From NCBI GenBank assembly GCA_949987565.1, contig OX465109.1, positions 18,644,415 through 18,708,414 of the forward strand: 64,000 nt of DNA, given 5' to 3'. A program made the position numbers and the translations under genes. This document shows, piece by piece, positions 61,301 through 64,000 of the stretch. Under the pieces are notes generated by a model. It made no database searches. It saw only the letters and a program-made list of their open reading frames with translations, and had not been told where the DNA came from. This DNA comes from Luidia sarsii. Taxonomy: Eukaryota > Echinodermata > Asteroidea > Paxillosida > Luidiidae. How positions within the stretch are numbered: the first letter of the stretch is position 1; each line of letters begins with the position of its first letter.

Positions 61301-62879
61301 GTGAGAGGGGGAGAGGGAGGATGAGGGGAAGAGGTGGAAAAGGTGTTGGAGAGGGGAGAAAGGGAAGCGAAATGGGTGAGAGGGAAGATGAGCCCTAAGA
61401 CCGAGGGTAAGATAAAGACGAGCTTCGTGCAATCGGTGCTTGGTCTCCTGTGTCGATACATGCAGTGGGTCCCGGCCAGCACTCTGCCGGCCGGCCGCAG
61501 CTCGCCGACCGGCCCGCCGTCCAGAGACGCGTGCGCCGGGAGAGGCCGCCAGCCCGCGGGGGCCTGCGGGTGGAGCTCGCCCTCTACGGCAAGGACGCGA
61601 CCAGGCAGCTCCCGTCCTGCCTCAGCCGGGCCGTCCGGGACAACAGCTTCCTGGACCCGAAGCTCAGGGATGACGTCACGCGAGCTGAGAGGCGCCATTT
61701 TGTGAGTTCTCCTCTCGTCGGCCGTTTTCGAAAATGAAGGCTTAGGCTCGGGCTTAGGCTTCGGTCATTCATCTTACTCGCTATAAATATCACAAAAAAC
61801 ATCTAAAAACAAGCGTTTGGTCTCAGTTTCTTGCCACAAAACCTTCAAATTCGGAAACAAACCACAACCTGGATTGTCAGGTTTTGTCAGCCAAGGAGTC
61901 GAGGCCTGAGCTCGAGCCTAAGCCTTCATTTCGCGAACGGCCTATATCTCTTTCTCTTTCTTTGTCCCACTGACTCTCTCCCTCTCCATGTCTCTCTTTC
62001 CTCTCTCCACCTCTCTCCCTAGCCTCTGCTCCACCTCTCGCTCCACCTCTCCCTCCACCTCTCTCTCTCCACCTTTCTCTCTCTCTCTCACTGCACCTCT
62101 TTCCCTCCACCTCTCTCGTGCCATCTCTCTCCTCGTTCTCTTCCATTGACATTGAGGTTTGAAGTCAGCATTTCCCCTTGATTCGGTTTTTGGCGTGGCT
62201 CACTTCATCCGACCTCTTTTCGCAGGAAACCCAGCTCGCGTCTTACCGGCGTCACGACGGTAAGAATGCCAGGGCGCCCTCTGTGGCCAGCTCGTGCCTG
62301 GACGCGTTCATGGATCACGAGCGCCAATGCGGCCGTACCAAGTTCGGCCGTAAGCTCCATCGGGTGAGCACATTAGATACATTAATAAAATAATAATGAA
62401 TAAACTAAACTTTTGTTTTGTAAGTAGGATAAAAAATATAATTGCTTTTTAGAAAATCACTTGCACATTCTCTAGCAATCAGATTTTAATGACTCCAGTA
62501 GGCCTATGGGCAATATCGGTTGATATCAGAAACCCGATACTCGACTTTTGAAATCGTCGGTAAACCCGGGTACCCGAGTTAAAATTCAGGTTTCGGGTAC
62601 CCGGTGCGTTTACCCGAACCCTCCTAGACTACATAATTATTTTCTGGAGAATTCGTTTTCAATTGGTTCCGTTTACTTGTTTGTTCTCGATGTCACTACT
62701 ACGTTCAGCTGTCCGAGGGGGCAGGGTCGGAGGAGGAGGAGGGGGAGGAGGAGGAGGAGGAGGAGGAGGAGGTCGAGGCGGGAGAGAGCAGCCTGGCCTG
62801 CCGTGGCTCCCCCGGCGACAACGGCCGGGATGGGACGTCAGACTCCGCCGATCGCGGGGAGTTTGACTTCTACTCCTGA
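58163..62879 (+). CDS. Five-exon gene: predicted N-myristoylated protein with poly-Glu tail, 302 aa
   Basis: Exons 58163-58350, 59721-59896, 61466-61701, 62226-62363 and 62709-62879 join to 909 nt with no frame break. All introns are GT-AG and phases agree at every junction (2, 1, 0, 0). The protein starts MGCTNTK: Gly2 with Thr6 and Lys7 fits N-myristoylation, and Cys3 a palmitoylation site, so attachment to the cytosolic face of a membrane is inferred. Residues 1-63 are Gly/Arg-rich; 64-121 are Ser/Thr/acidic with likely casein-kinase sites (TPSEDSDS, MEVTDLENE). Residues 122-246 are basic, with a probably helical LRDDVTRAERRHFETQLASY stretch across the exon 3/4 join. Residues 247-302 hold a nearly continuous run of Glu, then a Gly/Asp/Ser stretch ending GEFDFYS. 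I do not recognise the family. It is followed by DNAJC1 on the same strand 460 bp downstream. The upstream part of exon 1 (residues 13-45) is low in complexity and could be trimmed by another donor. Confidence 0.72.
58375..59570 (+). repeat. Polypurine minisatellite in intron 1 (~155-bp unit, ~7.5 copies)
   Basis: Almost pure A/G on the + strand. The marker GACTCGATC starts at 58501, 58656, 58811, 58966, 59119, 59274 and 59428, giving periods of 153-155 bp. Units at 58501-58966 are almost identical; later ones are more diverged. Long frames of up to 283 codons on + and 260 on - arise because purine-only DNA has few stops, and they encode only Gly/Glu/Arg or Pro/Ser/Leu. A long homopurine tract can form triplex (H-DNA) structures. 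Confidence 0.93.
59721..59896 (+). CDS. Exon 2 of the five-exon gene
   Basis: Acceptor CTATACCCTCAG before 59721 and donor C/GTAAGT after 59896. The frame completes Arg63 and reads TGFGGPLNETPSEDSDSAAN onward to ENEPAQ, then one base of Leu122. The Ser/Thr/acid-rich composition suits a phosphorylated flexible segment. It is GC-rich, unlike the flanking introns, and is bracketed by related polypurine repeats. Confidence 0.72.
59897..60700. other. Intron 2, unique part
   Basis: AT-rich intronic sequence with no recognised gene. A - strand open frame covers 60344-60700 and continues into the purine repeat; its repeat half is clearly artefactual and I see no known domain in the unique half. An AATAAA on the - strand lies near 60170, but no gene end could be tied to it. 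Confidence 0.5.
60700..61400 (+). repeat. Polypurine minisatellite in intron 2 (~175-bp unit, ~4 copies)
   Basis: Marker GGGACTYGRTCAGGAAG recurs near 60839, 61016 and 61189, giving units of about 175 bp. It shares blocks with the intron 1 array in the same order: GACTCGATCAGGAAG, GGAAGGAG, GGTATAGTGGAAGAGGAGGG, TGAGGGCTCGGGAAGGGG and GGATGCG. It is therefore a diverged sister array, longer by inserts such as CTCGAAGGGAAGGAGTG. The long - strand frame here (60344-61432) is a repeat artefact. Confidence 0.9.
61466..61701 (+). CDS. Exon 3 of the five-exon gene
   Basis: Acceptor GATACATGCAG before 61466 and donor GTGAGT after 61701 (CATTTT/GTGAGT). Reads residues 122-200: basic, Arg/Pro-rich at first (RRVRRERPPARGG), then VELALYGKDATRQLP and a helical FLDPKLRDDVTRAERRHF. 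Phase 1 in, phase 0 out. A palindromic TGACGTCA lies in the codons for DDVT. Confidence 0.75.
61720..61942. mobile_element. MITE-like element with ~41-bp terminal inverted repeats (intron 3)
   Basis: 61720-61760 and the reverse complement of 61902-61942 match closely: both begin GGCCGTT, share ATGAAGGCTTAGGCTCG, and differ by one indel and a few bases. The 140-bp interior has no coding capacity. The size (223 bp) and structure fit a non-autonomous DNA transposon. No clear target-site duplication is visible at either end, so the exact limits and family are uncertain. The left end is only 18 bp past the exon 3 donor. Confidence 0.6.
61943..62145 (+). repeat. CT-rich microsatellite tract in intron 3
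   Basis: Irregular runs of CTCTCTCC, CTCCACCTCTC and TCTCTCTCTC. It is pyrimidine-rich on the coding strand and ends about 80 bp before the exon 4 acceptor. Confidence 0.8.
62226..62363 (+). CDS. Exon 4 of the five-exon gene
   Basis: Acceptor CCTCTTTTCGCAG before 62226 and donor CGG/GTGAGC after 62363; 46 whole codons. Encodes ETQLASYRRHDGKNARAPSV through CLDAFMDHERQCGRTKFGRK. Two cysteines lie in the conserved-looking half, and the exon is basic overall. Confidence 0.78.
62563..62606. repeat. GGGTACCC inverted-repeat hairpin in intron 4
   Basis: ACCCGGGTACCCGAG (from about 62564) and TCGGGTACCCGGT (from about 62593) are near-perfect inverted copies separated by about 15 bases, and each half is itself centred on the palindrome GGGTACCC. 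Further CCCGA-type fragments flank it (62532, 62613). Confidence 0.65.
62709..62879 (+). CDS. Exon 5 of the five-exon gene (acidic C-terminus)
   Basis: Acceptor CTACTACGTTCAG before 62709; 56 codons, then TGA at 62877. The GAG repeat encodes a Glu run after LSEGAGSEEEEG, followed by ESSLACRGSPGDNGRDGTSD and the end GEFDFYS. The acidic tail contrasts with the basic middle, so an intramolecular or nucleosome/basic-partner contact is conceivable (inference). GAG-run length may vary between individuals. Confidence 0.78.
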   Translation: MSEGAGSEEEEGEEEEEEEEEVEAGESSLACRGSPGDNGRDGTSDSADRGEFDFYS

Positions 62880-62906
62880 AGTTCTAACCTCAACCGACAG
62901 CAAGTA

Positions 62907-62912
62907 AATAAA
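62907..62912 (+). terminator. Poly(A) signal AATAAA, five-exon gene
   Basis: AATAAA 28 bases after the stop codon, in TAAATAAATAATTATC. A second AATAAA lies at 63224-63229 and could serve a longer 3' UTR that ends about 100 bp before the DNAJC1 start. Confidence 0.55.
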
Positions 62913-63223
62913 TAATTATCGTCAGTGTCTGAAATGTCACCACACAGAATATTATTTTCAAATGTGATATCTCCTTATAAGTCATTCAAATAGTCAGTAT
63001 CTAATGTTATTCGGTGGAACTTAGAAACGGAAAACTGACTGGGGAATCTCTAAACAATTTTGGAAAAAAAATCGACTGGACGGTGCTTGAAATAGTAATA
63101 ATAAATATACCTGTAGGCCTAGTCAAACTAATCTTTTCAGTGGTGGAGGGGCCAGTGAGAATTTTTGAAATGTTTCATTCAGTGAACTATACCATTTGTA
63201 TTCACCATAATTATGTATCTAGA

Positions 63224-63229
63224 AATAAA
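63224..63229 (+). terminator. Distal poly(A) signal AATAAA
   Basis: Located 345 bp after the stop of the five-exon gene, in AGAAATAAAGATTGTTTG with a following T/G-rich stretch of the kind seen at cleavage sites. It may be the main or an alternative end of that transcript. Confidence 0.45.
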
Positions 63230-63338
63230 GATTGTTTGCATCATTGTGCAGACAGCTTTTATACGTCCCGCTGGTATTGCACAAACCTAACGTCTTCGAT
63301 ACTACAGAGGGCGCTACACACTTGAGCCGTGTGCCAAC
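63230..63338 (+). promoter_or_regulatory. Probable DNAJC1 promoter / 5' UTR
   Basis: A short gap between the upstream poly(A) signal and the DNAJC1 start. It contains CAGAGGGCGCTACAC and no TATA box near the start, with CG dinucleotides rising toward the ATG. The tight spacing suggests a compact tandem gene pair. The transcription start is not determined. Confidence 0.4.
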
Positions 63339-63524
63339 ATGGCGGCCCGCAGCGCACCAGCTTCGTATCTCGGCCTCCAGCCTGCACTCTGGGTTTTTGT
63401 CGCTTTTTTCACGCTGTCATCGTTTGTTCTCGGCGCCGCAGCGTGGGAGAACGAGGACTTCGAGCTGTTTGACTTGGTGGAGGATGTACAGCTCAATTTC
63501 TACGAAGTTCTCGGCGTTGACAGG
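63339..63524 (+). CDS. DNAJC1: DNAJC1 (ERdj1/MTJ1), first coding exon, partial gene
   Basis: DnaJ subfamily C member 1 is an ER-membrane co-chaperone: its lumenal J domain stimulates BiP, and in mammals its cytosolic part contacts ribosomes. This exon encodes 62 residues from ATG in CAACATGGCG context. It has a short N-terminus, a hydrophobic signal sequence (residues about 15-34, LWVFVAFFTLSSFVLG), a small-residue cleavage-like AAAW, then ENEDFELFDLVEDVQLNFYE and VLGVDR. The last part matches the vertebrate protein just after its signal peptide (W-E-x-x-D-x-ELFDLVE-x-VQLNFY-x-x-LGV) and is the start of J-domain helix I. It ends AGG before the donor GTTAGT, phase 0, which suits the following D/EAS.. 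of the J domain. The HPD motif, membrane span and SANT domains lie beyond the right edge. Confidence 0.9.
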
Positions 63525-64000
63525 GTTAGTGCGTTGATTGCATTGCCATTGCATTGCCATTGCTGATTGCATTGAGCCGTTTGGCATTGGCCTAACTTAC
63601 CGTTTGGCCCAGTAATGGCAGTGTCATAAGTCCGACCGACAAGTCACCTTTTTTTATCGAAATTTGAAATTTGGAGGGTCGGGTGACTGTAGGGTCCAAG
63701 GAAACCAGAGTCCCAATCCTACTGACAACCAAAATATTTCGACTACCCATGGCCATGGACTACCCGACCGAAATCCACAGATTTACCGCCGAAAACACCC
63801 GTATCACCGTCACACCTGCCCATTTCTGGATTCAGTGAGAATCAAGGATTCAAGTAATACTTTACTCACGTTTTGGGAAAAAAGGGAAAAAAATCCCCTC
63901 AGTTGATTGAGAAGGTGTTTCTCCCGTGTGACAGCCAAAACAAGGCGGCCATCTTCGATTTAAAAATAGCATTCTGACAGTTCCGTGTGCGCAGTGGGTC
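63525..64000 (+). other. DNAJC1 intron 1 (start)
   Basis: Runs from the donor GTTAGT to the window end with no J-domain continuation found. It contains a short run of ATTGCCATTGC direct repeats (63535-63570), a CCATGGCCATGG palindrome (63746-63757), and nothing else recognised. Confidence 0.7.

Noticed and set aside
60344..61432. 362-codon - strand frame in intron 2
   Set aside because: Most of it is the complement of the purine repeat; the unique 100-codon part has no recognisable domain, and no - strand promoter or splice pattern supports it.
61198..61698. 166-codon - strand frame antisense to exon 3
   Set aside because: It overlaps an exon whose frame, phase and splice sites fit the + strand gene; GC-rich coding DNA commonly leaves the antisense open.
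62262..62282. CTCF-like site GCGCCCTCTGTGG in exon 4, and GAGGGCGCTAC upstream of DNAJC1
   Set aside because: Only the AGAGGGCGC core fits and the flanking positions do not; such cores are common in GC-rich sequence.
1..64000. tRNA, rRNA or snRNA genes
   Set aside because: No cloverleaf A/B-box pair, 5S-like internal control region or rRNA-like segment was noticed by eye on either strand. A covariance search would be the decisive test.

Overview
The window is eukaryotic. It holds large tandem-repeat arrays, genes broken by GT-AG introns, AATAAA signals, and the first exon of an animal DNAJC1 gene. The genes are compact, and the tandem satellites and TAGGCCTA-type palindromes would suit a marine invertebrate (lancelet, hemichordate or echinoderm grade). 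That placement is a weak inference; 'metazoan' is firm.

Layout. From 1 to about 26.61 kb is a tandem satellite, subfamily A (unit 464 bp, about 57 units), which runs off the left edge. From 26.61 to 42.87 kb is subfamily B of the same satellite (unit about 467 bp, about 35 units). From 42.87 to 44.73 kb is an unrelated 140-143-bp minisatellite, C, followed by a unique-looking segment U (44.73-45.43 kb). Subfamily B resumes at 45.44-53.48 kb. It is then interleaved with C (53.48-53.81 C, 53.81-55.34 B, 55.34-56.15 C) and ends in a second copy of U (56.15-56.76 kb) with further small dispersed repeats to about 57.3 kb. The satellites show nested order: each unit is a dimer of two diverged half-units of about 230 bp, units form higher-order repeats (1.86, 2.35, 3.25, 3.27 and 3.89 kb), and B units carry a G-quadruplex motif that A units lack. 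None of the short open frames inside the arrays looks like a real gene.

The right-hand 6.7 kb is genic. A five-exon gene on the + strand (58163-62879) splices in frame to a 302-residue protein. It has an N-myristoylation/palmitoylation-type start (MGCTNTK), a basic middle and a poly-Glu tail; I do not recognise the family. Its introns 1 and 2 carry related purine-only minisatellites, intron 3 carries a MITE-like inverted-repeat element, and intron 4 a GGGTACCC hairpin. Only 460 bp after its stop codon begins DNAJC1 (ER-membrane J-protein ERdj1/MTJ1). Only its first coding exon is inside the window.

The most interesting material is the satellite system: dimeric origin, an abrupt A-to-B subfamily switch, B-specific G4 motifs, recent higher-order amplification, and a complex B/C/U border next to the genes. 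The window shows the border of a heterochromatin-like or centromere-like array; whether it is centromeric cannot be told from sequence alone.
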